Shown: positions 27,711 to 37,132 of the stretch, in pieces
How positions within the stretch are numbered: position 1 is the first letter of the stretch
How the letters are laid out: each line of letters begins with the position of its first letter
NCBI RefSeq assembly: GCF_023721715.1
Contig: NZ_JAMDLG010000001.1
Location: 251,889 to 315,888, forward strand
Origin: Parasegetibacter sp. NRK P23
GTDB taxonomy: Bacteria; Bacteroidota; Bacteroidia; Chitinophagales; Chitinophagaceae
Direction: 5' to 3'
DNA: 64,000 nucleotides
The notes under the pieces: generated by a model
Databases searched by the model: none
What the model was told of the DNA's origin: nothing
The model's input: only the letters and a program-made list of their open reading frames with translations
Position numbers and translations under genes: made by a program

Positions 27711-29069
27711 CTATTTATTTTCCAGCACCAGGTATTGCCAGCCGGCAAGGTTCAGTGCGGTGCCTGGATTTAACTCGTAACCGGTTGCACTGAAAACATC
27801 CGTAAACTTACCGGTCAGGCTGCTGTCGTCCCATGTGAATGCCTGGTTCTCTCCTGTGAAGTTCAGGATCACCACCAGTTTGTCTTTTTTATTTTCCCGC
27901 ACGAATGCGAATATGGAAGGATTGGAAGAAGCTATTCTGCTGAAAGTAGCGCCCTCGTCAAAAACGGGATTGGATTTGCGGAGCGAAAGCAATTTCTTGT
28001 AGAATGGCGCTTTTTCATAGGTTCCCCACTGAATGGGATCGCGTGTGAAGAATTTCAGCCTTTTTGCGTTGGCGGATTCCTGTCCGCTGTAAATCAGGGG
28101 CAGACTTTTATCCATGGTTTGGGTAAATACCGCGAATGTTTCCGCGCCGGCGCCCATTCTTTCAAATTCGGTTCCGTTCCAGCTGTTCTCGTCGTGGTTG
28201 GAAGTGAAGTACATCCGAAGCGCATCCGGTGGAAAACGGGATTGGTTGTCCAGTAAAATACTGTCCAGGAAAACGGTGTTTTTCTTTCCTGCGGCAATAT
28301 CGTTCAGGACATGGAACACGGACCAGGTGTAGGTGGCATCGAACCCGGCCTGGTGCAGGGCGGGCTTTTCTCCTTCAGCCAGCATGAAAATCTGTTTGGT
28401 CTTGCGAAGTTCGGGGATGGCCTGCGCCCAGAAATCAACCGGCACTTCTTCCGCGATATCACAGCGGAACCCGTCAATCTTGTAGGTTGCGAGCCACCAG
28501 TTCATGGCCGCGATCATACTGTCGCGGAGAACGGGGTTTTCATAATTCAGTTCACGGGTATCTGTCCAGTCTGCATTGGGCGGAAGAATGGTTCCTGCAC
28601 TGTCGCGCATGTAGAAATCCGGGTGTGCCTTTATCCAGGGGTGATCCGGGGCCGTATGGTTGGCCACCCAGTCAACGATCACTTTAAACCCGGCTTCGTG
28701 GGCCTTTTCCACCAGGTTTTTCCAGTCATTTTCTGTCCCGAATTCCGGGCTTACCGCTTTGTAATCTTTTACCGCATAATAACTGCCGAGGTCGCCGGGA
28801 TTCATTTTCCTGCCTTCCACGCCAATCGGCGTAACGGGCATGAACCATAATATTTCCACGCCCATTTCTTTGAGGCGGGGCAATTGGGCCGTAAAAGCGT
28901 TAAAAGAACCTTCGGGACTGTATTGCCGGAGATTCACCTCATAAATATTGCTCTGAGCGAGCCAGGGAGCCCTACCCTCCGGCGTTTTTTCTTCCGGTTT
29001 CGCGGCAGGACCATTACAGGCAAGCGCACAACAAAGCGCCGCCATCGTTAGCATGGAGTAATTCATCAT
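27711..29069 (-). CDS. Alpha-amylase family (GH13) lipoprotein
   Basis: This encodes 452 residues. The N-terminus MLTMAALCCALAC ends in a lipobox-like ALAC (C18), so the protein is probably a lipoprotein. The GH13 barrel shows VIVDWVANHTAPDHPW (region I), DGFRCDIAEEVP with nucleophile D204, MLAEGEKP with acid/base E232, and TSNHDENSW with D293. A short beta-domain follows (LVVILNFTGENQAFTW). Domain B is short. It should cleave alpha-glucosidic bonds of maltodextrin-like sugars; the exact specificity is not evident. No susCD genes are near, so it is not part of a visible PUL. Confidence 0.92.
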   Translation of the reverse strand: MMNYSMLTMAALCCALACNGPAAKPEEKTPEGRAPWLAQSNIYEVNLRQYSPEGSFNAFTAQLPRLKEMGVEILWFMPVTPIGVEGRKMNPGDLGSYYAVKDYKAVSPEFGTENDWKNLVEKAHEAGFKVIVDWVANHTAPDHPWIKAHPDFYMRDSAGTILPPNADWTDTRELNYENPVLRDSMIAAMNWWLATYKIDGFRCDIAEEVPVDFWAQAIPELRKTKQIFMLAEGEKPALHQAGFDATYTWSVFHVLNDIAAGKKNTVFLDSILLDNQSRFPPDALRMYFTSNHDENSWNGTEFERMGAGAETFAVFTQTMDKSLPLIYSGQESANAKRLKFFTRDPIQWGTYEKAPFYKKLLSLRKSNPVFDEGATFSRIASSNPSIFAFVRENKKDKLVVILNFTGENQAFTWDDSSLTGKFTDVFSATGYELNPGTALNLAGWQYLVLENK

Positions 29070-29191
29070 TTACAGGTTTGCGTAAAATTATGGATTTTGA
29101 ATGTTGGATGAGCAAACCGGGGGCTTCATCCAACAACAGGACTTCAGAAAGAAAATTGTCCTAAATTCCGGGCGAAAAATACCAACTGCCC

Positions 29192-30286
29192 ATGCAACAG
29201 AACGCCATGTACTACGGAACTTATCTTCATCTCGATAAAATACTGGACAGCCAGCATCCCGTTAGCTTTGAAGACGGACAGGAGCCCGCGCACGATGAAA
29301 TGCTCTTCATCGTGATCCACCAGGCCTACGAACTCTGGTTCAAACAAATACTTTTCGAAATGGACTATATCCTTTCCATTTTCAGAAAAGAAAAGATAGA
29401 AGACCATTCCGAAGACCTGAACCTGGTATTTCACCGCATGGAACGCATTCAACGCATACTGGAACTGCTGAACCAGCAGGTGCACATCCTGGATACCATG
29501 ACCCCACTCGATTTCCTTGATTTCAGAAACCTGCTTACGCCCTCCTCCGGCTTCCAGAGCCTTCAGTTCAGGCTGATAGAAGCCAGGCTTGGATTGCAGA
29601 TGGAAAAACGCCACCAATATGATTATTACAAACGCACAAACGAGGGCGGCTTCACCCCACACGATTACAATGCCATCAACCAGGCGGAATCAGGAGAAAG
29701 CCTGTTGCAACTCATTAACCGCTGGCTCGAAAGGATGCCCTTCTTTGAAGCGGAACACTGGAAATCGTATGAATCCAAATACCTCAACAAAGAAAAGAAA
29801 CATCCTTTCTGGAACGATTACCGGTATATCTATCAGTCTGGCCTAACCGAACATGAAGCGGCCAAGATATACGATTTTGATGCCGTTTTCTTCGACCATA
29901 TTCCCGAAGAAGTGAGTGCCGAGGAAAAAGAGCGTTTACAGGGGGCTAGGGCATCCCTTTCCGCAAAAGCCATGCGGGCAGCACTGTTTATCATGATGTA
30001 CCGTGATTTCCCCGTGTTCCAGCATTCTTTCCGGATACTGGACGGACTTGTTGATATAGACCACCACCTGGCAGGCTGGCGGCACAAACATTTCATGATG
30101 GTACGCAGGATGATCGGCATGCGGGTGGGAACCGGGAACACCTCCGGCGCAGGCTACCTCCAGGGCGCATTGAACAGGCATTATATCTTCCGCGACATTG
30201 CGGGACTATCCACTTTCCTGATCCGGAGAAAAAGCCTGCCGGCGCTGCCTCCGGAACTGATCAGCCGATTGCAGAACCAATCCTAA
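29192..30286 (+). CDS. Tryptophan 2,3-dioxygenase family protein
   Basis: This encodes 364 residues. It matches haem-dependent tryptophan 2,3-dioxygenase: MLFIVIHQAYELWFKQILFEMD near the N-terminus (H43 corresponds to the active-site His), LTPSSGFQSLQFRLIEARLG, and WRHKHFMMVRRMIGMRVGTGNTSG near the C-terminus, where H300 corresponds to the proximal haem ligand. The usual GTGGSSG is GTGNTSG here. The protein is longer than the roughly 280-residue bacterial enzymes, with extra sequence in the middle. The expected reaction is oxygen-dependent opening of tryptophan to N-formylkynurenine. No other kynurenine genes are in the window. Confidence 0.85.
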   Translation: MQQNAMYYGTYLHLDKILDSQHPVSFEDGQEPAHDEMLFIVIHQAYELWFKQILFEMDYILSIFRKEKIEDHSEDLNLVFHRMERIQRILELLNQQVHILDTMTPLDFLDFRNLLTPSSGFQSLQFRLIEARLGLQMEKRHQYDYYKRTNEGGFTPHDYNAINQAESGESLLQLINRWLERMPFFEAEHWKSYESKYLNKEKKHPFWNDYRYIYQSGLTEHEAAKIYDFDAVFFDHIPEEVSAEEKERLQGARASLSAKAMRAALFIMMYRDFPVFQHSFRILDGLVDIDHHLAGWRHKHFMMVRRMIGMRVGTGNTSGAGYLQGALNRHYIFRDIAGLSTFLIRRKSLPALPPELISRLQNQS

Positions 30287-30297
30287 CCTTATCTTTG
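30269..30297 (+). promoter_or_regulatory. Promoter of the sugar-oxidoreductase/transferase pair
   Basis: TTG (30269-30271), 18 bases, TATCTTTG (30290-30297). The -33 element lies inside the end of the dioxygenase gene. Transcription should start near 30303, about 15 bases before the ATG at 30318, which is preceded by AGGAG. Confidence 0.7.
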
Positions 30298-30317
30298 TCC
30301 ATTAAACAGGAGCGAAC

Positions 30318-31295
30318 ATGCTACGAATAGGCGTTTTTGGAACAGGGCACCTCGGGAAATTCCACCTCAACAACTGGCAGCAGATCGAAGGAACGGAACT
30401 GGTGGGATTTTACGATCCCAATGATGATACCGCGAAAGAAGTAAGTGAGAAATACAATATCGCACGCTTCCTGGATCCTACCGTACTGATGGACGCCGTG
30501 GATGCCGTGGATATTGTGGCCCCTACGCCATTTCATTTTGAACTCTGCCAGGCTGCCATCCGCAAGGGCAAACATATTTTTGTGGAGAAACCCCTCGCCA
30601 ATACGATGGACGAGGCACGTGAACTCCTGAAACTGGTAGCCGAATCGAAAGTAAAGCTCCAGGTTGGACATGTGGAAAGGTTCAACCCCGCTTTCCAGGC
30701 CGCACAAAAAATGAACCTGAACCCTATGTTCATTGAAGTGCACCGCCTGGCCCAGTTCAATCCAAGGGGAACAGAAGTAAGTGTGATCCTTGACCTGATG
30801 ATCCATGATATCGACATCATTCTTACCCTCGTAAAAAGCGATGTAAAAAATATTTACGCCAGCGGTATCGCCGTAATGACCGATACCCCTGACATTGCCA
30901 ACGTACGCATCGAATTCAACAACGGCTGCGTGGCCAATCTTACTTCCAGTCGCATTTCCATGAAGAAGATGCGAAAGATCAGGCTGTTCCAGAAAGACGC
31001 CTACATTGGCATCGACTTCCTGGAGAAAAAGACGGAAGTGATCCGGTTGAAAACACCGGAAGACACTTCGGCTTTCACCTTCGACCTTGAAACACCAGCG
31101 GGTGTGCGCACCATCGCCATAGATGCACCGCCGGTGGAAGACGGCAACGCCATCCGCATGGAACTGGAAGCTTTCAGGGATGCCATCGGGAACAACACAC
31201 GCACACAGGTAAACGAAATAGATGGATTCGCGGCCATGGAAGTGGCCCACCAGATTCTTCATAAAATCCGCCATTCCACGCCCAAAGACGAATAA
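30318..31295 (+). CDS. Gfo/Idh/MocA family oxidoreductase
   Basis: This encodes 325 residues. The N-terminal Rossmann fold shows GVFGTGHLGKFHLNNWQ and the family motif EKPLANTMDEARELL (EKP with the catalytic-region Lys). The C-terminal alpha/beta domain follows. Family members reduce or oxidise sugars and related compounds with NAD(P). It shares one base (TAATG) with the next gene, a lipid-linked sugar transferase, so it may act in nucleotide-sugar or surface-glycan chemistry; that is inference from context. Confidence 0.88.
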   Translation: MLRIGVFGTGHLGKFHLNNWQQIEGTELVGFYDPNDDTAKEVSEKYNIARFLDPTVLMDAVDAVDIVAPTPFHFELCQAAIRKGKHIFVEKPLANTMDEARELLKLVAESKVKLQVGHVERFNPAFQAAQKMNLNPMFIEVHRLAQFNPRGTEVSVILDLMIHDIDIILTLVKSDVKNIYASGIAVMTDTPDIANVRIEFNNGCVANLTSSRISMKKMRKIRLFQKDAYIGIDFLEKKTEVIRLKTPEDTSAFTFDLETPAGVRTIAIDAPPVEDGNAIRMELEAFRDAIGNNTRTQVNEIDGFAAMEVAHQILHKIRHSTPKDE

Positions 31296-32677
31296 TGAGC
31301 GCCCGCACAGTGAAAGCCACGCATTACCTTATCTCTGATACCTGCTCCGCAATGGCGGCATGGCTGTTGTTTGCTGTGTACAGCAATCATTTTTCACCTG
31401 GCATCACCGCTACTCAATATGGACTACTGCTCGTCACTGCCGGATGGCTGCTGTTGTATTATTCATCCGGCTCATACAGGAATATCTATCAAAAATCAAG
31501 GATCAGCGAAGCACTCAACACGTTTTTCCTCACAGTTGCAGGGGCAGGAATTTTACTCCTTATACTTTCTCTTCCCGGAATCTTGAACCACAATGTGGAT
31601 TTCAATTCCTTCTATATGTACTGGGCGCCGCATTTCGCACTTACCCTGGCAGGGCGGGTATTGATTCTGGAAACGATGAAAAGGCAAATCCTTTCCAAGA
31701 AGATTGTCTTCCCCACACTGCTGGTAGGAAACGGCCCATCAGCTTTAAAAACCTGGAAAAACTCGCGCAGGAACCTCAGCAATACCGGGTACCATTACAG
31801 TGGATACCTGGCATTGAATGGGCAGCACAATGATCTGCCTGGGGAACGCCTCGAAAAACTCGGGGACCAATCGTCGTTGGAAGAGGTGTTAAAACGGGAG
31901 AACATTAAACTGGTGATCATCGCCACCGAACCCAACCAGAAACAACTGGTGGAAGCATTGCTCCCAAGACTGATATCCAGAGAGGTGGAAATCAAAATCA
32001 TTCCTTCCGATATCGATCTCCTGACGGGAGCCGTCCGTACTGAAAGCATGTATGGATTACCGTTGGTTGATATTCGCTTCGGCGGTATGCCTTACTGGCA
32101 ACAGAACATCAAACGCCTTACAGATGTTGTACTGTCATTTTTCGGACTGTTTGTGCTTTCTCCTTTTTTTCTGCTTATCGCTATACTAGTGAGAAAATCT
32201 TCGCCCGGACCGGTATTTTACCGCCAGGAAAGAATTGGCTGGAAGGGCAAACCTTTTTACATCATCAAGTTCCGCTCCATGTTCCAAGATGCGGAAAAGA
32301 GCGGTCCGCAATTATCTTCAGAAAACGATCCCCGCATTACCCGCTGGGGTCGCATTATGCGGCAATGGCGGATAGACGAGCTGCCGCAGCTTTGGAATGT
32401 ATTCAAAGGAGACATGAGCCTGGTGGGGCCGCGCCCGGAAAGAAAGTATTATATCGACCAGCTTTCCACCCATACCCCTTATTATACCTTTTTGTTCAAA
32501 ATGAAACCGGGATTAACCTCCTGGGGCATGGTGCAATACGGTTACGCGGAAAACGTACAACAGATGCTGGAGCGGTTGCCCTACGACCTTTTGTACATTG
32601 AAAGTTGCTCGCTCCTGCTTGATTTTAAGATTTTGATCCATACCTTTCGGATCATTCTGATGGGGAAAGGGAAATAA
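31295..32677 (+). CDS. Polyprenyl-phosphate sugar-1-phosphate transferase (WcaJ-like)
   Basis: This encodes 460 residues. Four N-terminal membrane helices (about 10-125) are followed by a Rossmann-like middle domain ([16 protein letters not shown], about 145-260) and one more helix. Then comes the bacterial sugar transferase domain, [26 protein letters not shown], with [42 protein letters not shown]. Such enzymes place a sugar phosphate on undecaprenyl phosphate to start capsule or exopolysaccharide repeat units. No other glycan genes are adjacent apart from the upstream oxidoreductase. Confidence 0.93.
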   Translation: MSARTVKATHYLISDTCSAMAAWLLFAVYSNHFSPGITATQYGLLLVTAGWLLLYYSSGSYRNIYQKSRISEALNTFFLTVAGAGILLLILSLPGILNHNVDFNSFYMYWAPHFALTLAGRVLILETMKRQILSKKIVFPTLLVGNGPSALKTWKNSRRNLSNTGYHYSGYLALNGQHNDLPGERLEKLGDQSSLEEVLKRENIKLVIIATEPNQKQLVEALLPRLISREVEIKIIPSDIDLLTGAVRTESMYGLPLVDIRFGGMPYWQQNIKRLTDVVLSFFGLFVLSPFFLLIAILVRKSSPGPVFYRQERIGWKGKPFYIIKFRSMFQDAEKSGPQLSSENDPRITRWGRIMRQWRIDELPQLWNVFKGDMSLVGPRPERKYYIDQLSTHTPYYTFLFKMKPGLTSWGMVQYGYAENVQQMLERLPYDLLYIESCSLLLDFKILIHTFRIILMGKGK

Positions 32678-32716
32678 GCGCCCGCCCTTTTCGTTAAAAC
32701 AAAAACGGTCACGCCG

Positions 32717-35545
32717 ATGCGCATCTTTATCCCGCTGCTGCTTTTACTTCCCTGCATTTCTTTTGGCCAGCATTACTGGCAGCAGCGTACCGATTACCAG
32801 TTGGAGGTAACACTCAACGACCGTGAACATACCCTTGATGGCACCGTTAAAATACGGTATACCAATGCGTCCCCTGATACGCTGAATTATATTTGGTTCC
32901 ACCTCTGGCCCAACGCCTATAAGCATGATAAAACAGCCTTCAGCGACCAACTGTTACTGCTCGACAGAACAGATTTCTATTTTTCAAAACCCGCAGACAA
33001 AGGATACATCAACCGGCTTGATTTTAAGGTGAACGGGATCACCGCACAAACGGAGGACCATCCTTCTTTTATTGATGTACTTCGTGTCGACTTACCTTCT
33101 CCTTTACCACCAGGTTCATCCGTCGACATCAGTACGCCCTTCCATGTGAAAATTCCAGCGTATATTTCAAGGCTTGGACATGTTGGACAGCAGTACCTGA
33201 TCACACAGTGGTACCCCAAGCCCGCGGTATATGATGCAGCCGGCTGGCACCCGATGCCTTATCTTGAGCAGGGTGAGTTCTATGCTGAATTTGGCAACTT
33301 TGACGTGAAAATTCATTTGCCGGAAGATTATGTGGTAGCCGCCGGCGGAACGCTTTTGAACAAGCCAGTAGTAGCTGCGCCTGAAATGGAACAGGTGAAA
33401 AAAACTGTAAAACAGCAGCAAAAAACGTTGCCGTCCTCCGTTAAAAAAACGGATCCGGATACGGTGGTCACACCCTCTTCTTCCCAACTGAACACCTGGC
33501 ATTTCCAACTGGAGAACAGCTCCGATTTCGCCTGGTTTGCCGGGAAGAAATGGATCAAACAGGAAGAACTAATCACATTGCCTTCCGGGAAAAACATTAC
33601 CCTCCAGGTATATTTTCAACCCTGGGTGGCCGACCGGTGGAAGCCGGCCATGCGTTACGCCGAAAGGGCCATCCGTTTTTATTCCGGCTATCTTGGCGAC
33701 TACCCCTACCCGACTTTTTCCGTGGTAGCAGCTCCGGGCAAACGCTTCACCGGCATGGAATACCCCGCCATCACATTGATCAGTTCACAAAAAGATACTG
33801 CCCTTCTTCAGCAGGTGATCGCACATGAAGCAGGACACAACTGGTTCCAGGCCGCGATCGGTTCCAACGAAAGGCTACACCCCTGGATGGATGAGGGATT
33901 GAATACCTGGGTAGAACAACAATATCTGCGGGAATATGATGTATTGAAAGAAGACCAGAAAGGCATTTACCAACAGGAGCAATTCTTTCTCCACCAGCTT
34001 TTCAAAGCGAAACTGGACCAGCCTATCGCTATCCCTGCTGAAAAATTTAGTGGAACAAACTACGGGCTTGTTACTTATAAAAAAACAGCGCAATGGCTGA
34101 ACGCCATGCAGCAAAAAGTTGGACAACCCGCCATGCAGGAAGCTTTCAGAAAATATTACGAATCATGGAAATTCAAACATCCTACTCCCAATGATCTGAA
34201 AGAGACATTAGAAACCAGTACCGGAAAAGACTTCAAAACTTACTTCGACCTCCTGGATAAAAAAGGGGCTATCCCCTCCCGCGATTCAGCTGGTAGAAAA
34301 CGCATTAAACTCACCGGGTTCTTCAACCAGAAAAACACCGATTCCCTCCAGTATATTTCACTGATGCCGGTGCCTGGTTACAACGCGAATGACGGCTTTA
34401 TGCCCGGGTTGCTGGTCCACAATTACCAACTGCCCATGCCCGCGTTCCGTTTTATGCTGGCACCGGTTTATGGCACACAAAGCGGTCAATGGAACGGACT
34501 TGCGAAAGCCGCGTACCACCAATACCGCGATGCACGGCTCAAAGAATGGAGCGCCGGTATCAGCTATACCACTTTCTCCACTTCCCGCTATGATGCAGGC
34601 AGCGAAAAGTTTTATTTCAGGATGCAAAGGTTCATGCCGGAACTCAATTTTAAATTCGGCACCGGAAACCCTTTGGAGAAAATAGAGAAAAGCATCCGGT
34701 TCAGGCATTACAGTTTCAGGGAAGAAAGCCTGCTCTTTCAACGACAAATCATCGGCAACGATACGAGTTTCGTTCCCGGCCGTGCCACCGGTTCGCGGTA
34801 CCTGAACCAGCTTTCCTTCCAACTGGACAACAACCGGGTACTATATCCCTACACCGCCGCGCTGGTGCTGGAACAAATGCAGGACCTCTTAAAACTCGGC
34901 TTTACGGGAACTTATTTCTTCAATTATCCCACCCTCAAAAAGCAGGGATTACAAGCCAGGTTCTTCGCCGGAAAAATCATTTATCCCGGTGAAGTCTCTC
35001 TTTCCAAACGTTTCAGGAACAGCCGTTACCATTTGAATATGACCGGTCCGAAAGGTGACGAGGACTATACTTACAGCGACTATTTCATCGGCAGGAATGA
35101 CTTTGAAGGTTTCCGCTCCCAACAGATCATGGTCAGGGATGGCGCCTTCAAAGTAAGAACGGACCTGTTGAGCAGTAAAGTGGGCAAAACCGACGACTGG
35201 CTGGCGGCACTGAACCTGGTGACTGATGTACCTTCCAAACTCAACCCGTTGCAGGTGCTGCCCGTTAAAATCCCCCTCAAACTCTTCCTGGATATCGGTA
35301 CTTACGCGGAAGCATGGGACCCGCAAACACCTGAATCTGAGGCAAAGTTCCTGTATGACGCGGGACTACAGTTCTCGCTGTTCCGTGAGGCACTGAATAT
35401 TTACGTCCCCCTCTTCTACAGCAAAGTATACCGGGATTATTTCAACTCCACACTGGGCGATAAAAAATTCTGGAAAACCATTTCATTCAGCATCCAGCTC
35501 CAGGCCTTACAACCCCGGAAATGGATGCCGGGCATCGGATTATAA
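32717..35545 (+). CDS. M1 family metallopeptidase with C-terminal barrel-like region
   Basis: This encodes 942 residues. There is a signal peptide (IPLLLLLPCISFGQ). The peptidase part (about 20-530) has an N-terminal beta domain and the zinc site HEAGH (H370, H374) with E393 in WMDEGLNTW, so a gluzincin aminopeptidase is expected. The usual GAMEN exopeptidase motif appears only as RFTGMEYPAIT. From about 545 to the end the sequence consists of amphipathic strands (SAGISYTTFSTSRY, MPELNFKFGTG, LNQLSFQLDNN, AALNLVTDVPS, ISFSIQLQALQPRKW) like an outer-membrane barrel. It may therefore be a surface-anchored peptidase. Confidence 0.88.
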   Translation: MRIFIPLLLLLPCISFGQHYWQQRTDYQLEVTLNDREHTLDGTVKIRYTNASPDTLNYIWFHLWPNAYKHDKTAFSDQLLLLDRTDFYFSKPADKGYINRLDFKVNGITAQTEDHPSFIDVLRVDLPSPLPPGSSVDISTPFHVKIPAYISRLGHVGQQYLITQWYPKPAVYDAAGWHPMPYLEQGEFYAEFGNFDVKIHLPEDYVVAAGGTLLNKPVVAAPEMEQVKKTVKQQQKTLPSSVKKTDPDTVVTPSSSQLNTWHFQLENSSDFAWFAGKKWIKQEELITLPSGKNITLQVYFQPWVADRWKPAMRYAERAIRFYSGYLGDYPYPTFSVVAAPGKRFTGMEYPAITLISSQKDTALLQQVIAHEAGHNWFQAAIGSNERLHPWMDEGLNTWVEQQYLREYDVLKEDQKGIYQQEQFFLHQLFKAKLDQPIAIPAEKFSGTNYGLVTYKKTAQWLNAMQQKVGQPAMQEAFRKYYESWKFKHPTPNDLKETLETSTGKDFKTYFDLLDKKGAIPSRDSAGRKRIKLTGFFNQKNTDSLQYISLMPVPGYNANDGFMPGLLVHNYQLPMPAFRFMLAPVYGTQSGQWNGLAKAAYHQYRDARLKEWSAGISYTTFSTSRYDAGSEKFYFRMQRFMPELNFKFGTGNPLEKIEKSIRFRHYSFREESLLFQRQIIGNDTSFVPGRATGSRYLNQLSFQLDNNRVLYPYTAALVLEQMQDLLKLGFTGTYFFNYPTLKKQGLQARFFAGKIIYPGEVSLSKRFRNSRYHLNMTGPKGDEDYTYSDYFIGRNDFEGFRSQQIMVRDGAFKVRTDLLSSKVGKTDDWLAALNLVTDVPSKLNPLQVLPVKIPLKLFLDIGTYAEAWDPQTPESEAKFLYDAGLQFSLFREALNIYVPLFYSKVYRDYFNSTLGDKKFWKTISFSIQLQALQPRKWMPGIGL

Positions 35546-35546
35546 T

Positions 35547-36458
35547 ATGCAAAGCGGGATTCAACATATCACAAGGGACCGACTGAACACCGCCGCGTAT
35601 GACGCGTGCATCACGCAGGATCATAACGGAGCTATATACGCGCAATCCTGGTACCTCGATCAGATGGCCTCGCATTGGGATGTACTGGTGAAAGGAAATT
35701 ATGAAGCGGTAATGCCGCTTCCCTGGCGTAAAAAATATGGAGTCAAATACCTTTACATGCCGGCTTTCACGCCGATGCTCGGGGTTTACGGTCAGGATTC
35801 GGAGGCATCAACGGGTGCATTCCTGAAAGCAGTTCCTCCATCGTTCAGGTTCTGGGAAATATCGTTGCACAAAGGCAATTCCATTCCAACGGAGTGGCAG
35901 CCTTCGGCCCGCGCCAACTACGTACTATCCTTGCAACAGGACTATCCTTCCCTTTTCGCGGGCTACAAACAAAATATCCAACGCAACTGTAAAAAGGCGC
36001 TGAACCTGGGTTGCACTGTGGTACATGGTTTTCCCGTTTCGGAAGTGATTGCCATCGCCAAAACACAGTTACAACCCATCTCCAATATCACCGACGAAGA
36101 TTTCGTGCATTTCGAACAGCTGTATGCGTTACTTGAACCACAAGGAAAGGCTGTTACTTATGGCGTAACAGATGCGGGGGGGAAATTACTCTCGTCCTGC
36201 GTGTTCTTCTTTTCAAACGGACGGGCTTATTACATACTCGTGGGCAATCACCCCAATGGCAGAACACTGGGCGCCTCCCATGCGCTGATCGATGGGTTTA
36301 TCCGGGACCATGCCGGGCAAAATCTTATACTTGATTTTGAAGGATCTGATATCAGGAATCTGGCCTATTTCTACAGCAGCTTCGGCAGCACTATGGAAAC
36401 CTACCACCGGATTAAAGTGAACCGTTTGCCGTGGTGGATGAAACTGGTAAAGAAATGA
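35547..36458 (+). CDS. FemAB/GNAT-like acyltransferase, function unknown
   Basis: This encodes 303 residues with no signal peptide. QNIQRNCKKALNLGCTVVHGFP in the middle and LSSCVFFFSNGRAYYILVGNHPNGRTLGASHALIDGFIRDHAGQNLILDFEGSDIRNLAYFYSSFG near the C-terminus resemble the GNAT-fold of FemAB-type transferases. The substrate is unknown. The gene starts one base after the M1 peptidase stop, so the two are probably cotranscribed. It ends flush with the converging ispD (stop codons at 36456-36458 and 36459-36461) with no spacer. Confidence 0.6.
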   Translation: MQSGIQHITRDRLNTAAYDACITQDHNGAIYAQSWYLDQMASHWDVLVKGNYEAVMPLPWRKKYGVKYLYMPAFTPMLGVYGQDSEASTGAFLKAVPPSFRFWEISLHKGNSIPTEWQPSARANYVLSLQQDYPSLFAGYKQNIQRNCKKALNLGCTVVHGFPVSEVIAIAKTQLQPISNITDEDFVHFEQLYALLEPQGKAVTYGVTDAGGKLLSSCVFFFSNGRAYYILVGNHPNGRTLGASHALIDGFIRDHAGQNLILDFEGSDIRNLAYFYSSFGSTMETYHRIKVNRLPWWMKLVKK

Positions 36459-37121
36459 TTAACCGATCAATTGTTCTGCCAGCAAAAGGTCAAGCGGCGT
36501 AGTGATCTTGAAATTGTTCTCTTCTCCTTCCACGAGGTGTACTTTCAGTCCGAAGGCTTCTACCACGGTGGCTTCATCCGTGAACTTCTCTTTGTAATCG
36601 ATCTGGAAGGCAGGTAACAATATTTTGCTGTGGAAAGTCTGGGGCGTTTGAATGAGTACCAGGCTGGAGCGGTCAACCGCCTCGTTGCCGTCTTCCAGCA
36701 ACATGCGTACACTGTCTTTACAGGGAATGGCGGGTATGGCGGTACCGAATTCAAGGGCCGCGTCGAAACAACGGCGCACCAGTGTGGTGGAGAGCAGGCA
36801 TCGTACCCCGTCGTGCACAAAGATCACGGATTCCTCGTCAATTAACGCAAGCCCGTTCTGCACGGAGTGGAAACGTGTTCTTCCGCCAACGGTGATGGTT
36901 ACGCGGGAAGGATCGAAGAACCCGTCGATGATCTCTTTGCCCATATCCAGGAATTCTTCGGGCAGCACGAGAATAATGTGCATGTCCTCATAACTGGCGA
37001 GGAAAGTATCGAGGGCATAATAAAGCAACGGCTTCCCTTTGATGGGCAGGAACTGTTTGGGGATCTGGCTGTTCATACGCTGGCCGCTTCCGCCGGCTAC
37101 TATTACTGCATATTTTTTCAC
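36459..37121 (-). CDS. ispD: 2-C-methyl-D-erythritol 4-phosphate cytidylyltransferase
   Basis: This encodes 220 residues. It transfers CMP to methylerythritol phosphate in the non-mevalonate isoprenoid pathway. The CTP loop AVIVAGGSGQRMNSQIPKQFLPIKGKPLLYYAL is clear at the N-terminus, with VHDGVRCLLS, TIPCKDS-like AIPCKDSVRML, QTPQTFHSKIL and FTDEATVVEAFG later. It is the last gene of ompH-DUF4254-GT9-ispD; 11 bases separate it from GT9. Confidence 0.95.
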   Translation of the reverse strand: MKKYAVIVAGGSGQRMNSQIPKQFLPIKGKPLLYYALDTFLASYEDMHIILVLPEEFLDMGKEIIDGFFDPSRVTITVGGRTRFHSVQNGLALIDEESVIFVHDGVRCLLSTTLVRRCFDAALEFGTAIPAIPCKDSVRMLLEDGNEAVDRSSLVLIQTPQTFHSKILLPAFQIDYKEKFTDEATVVEAFGLKVHLVEGEENNFKITTPLDLLLAEQLIG

Positions 37122-37132
37122 GGTCTTCTCCT

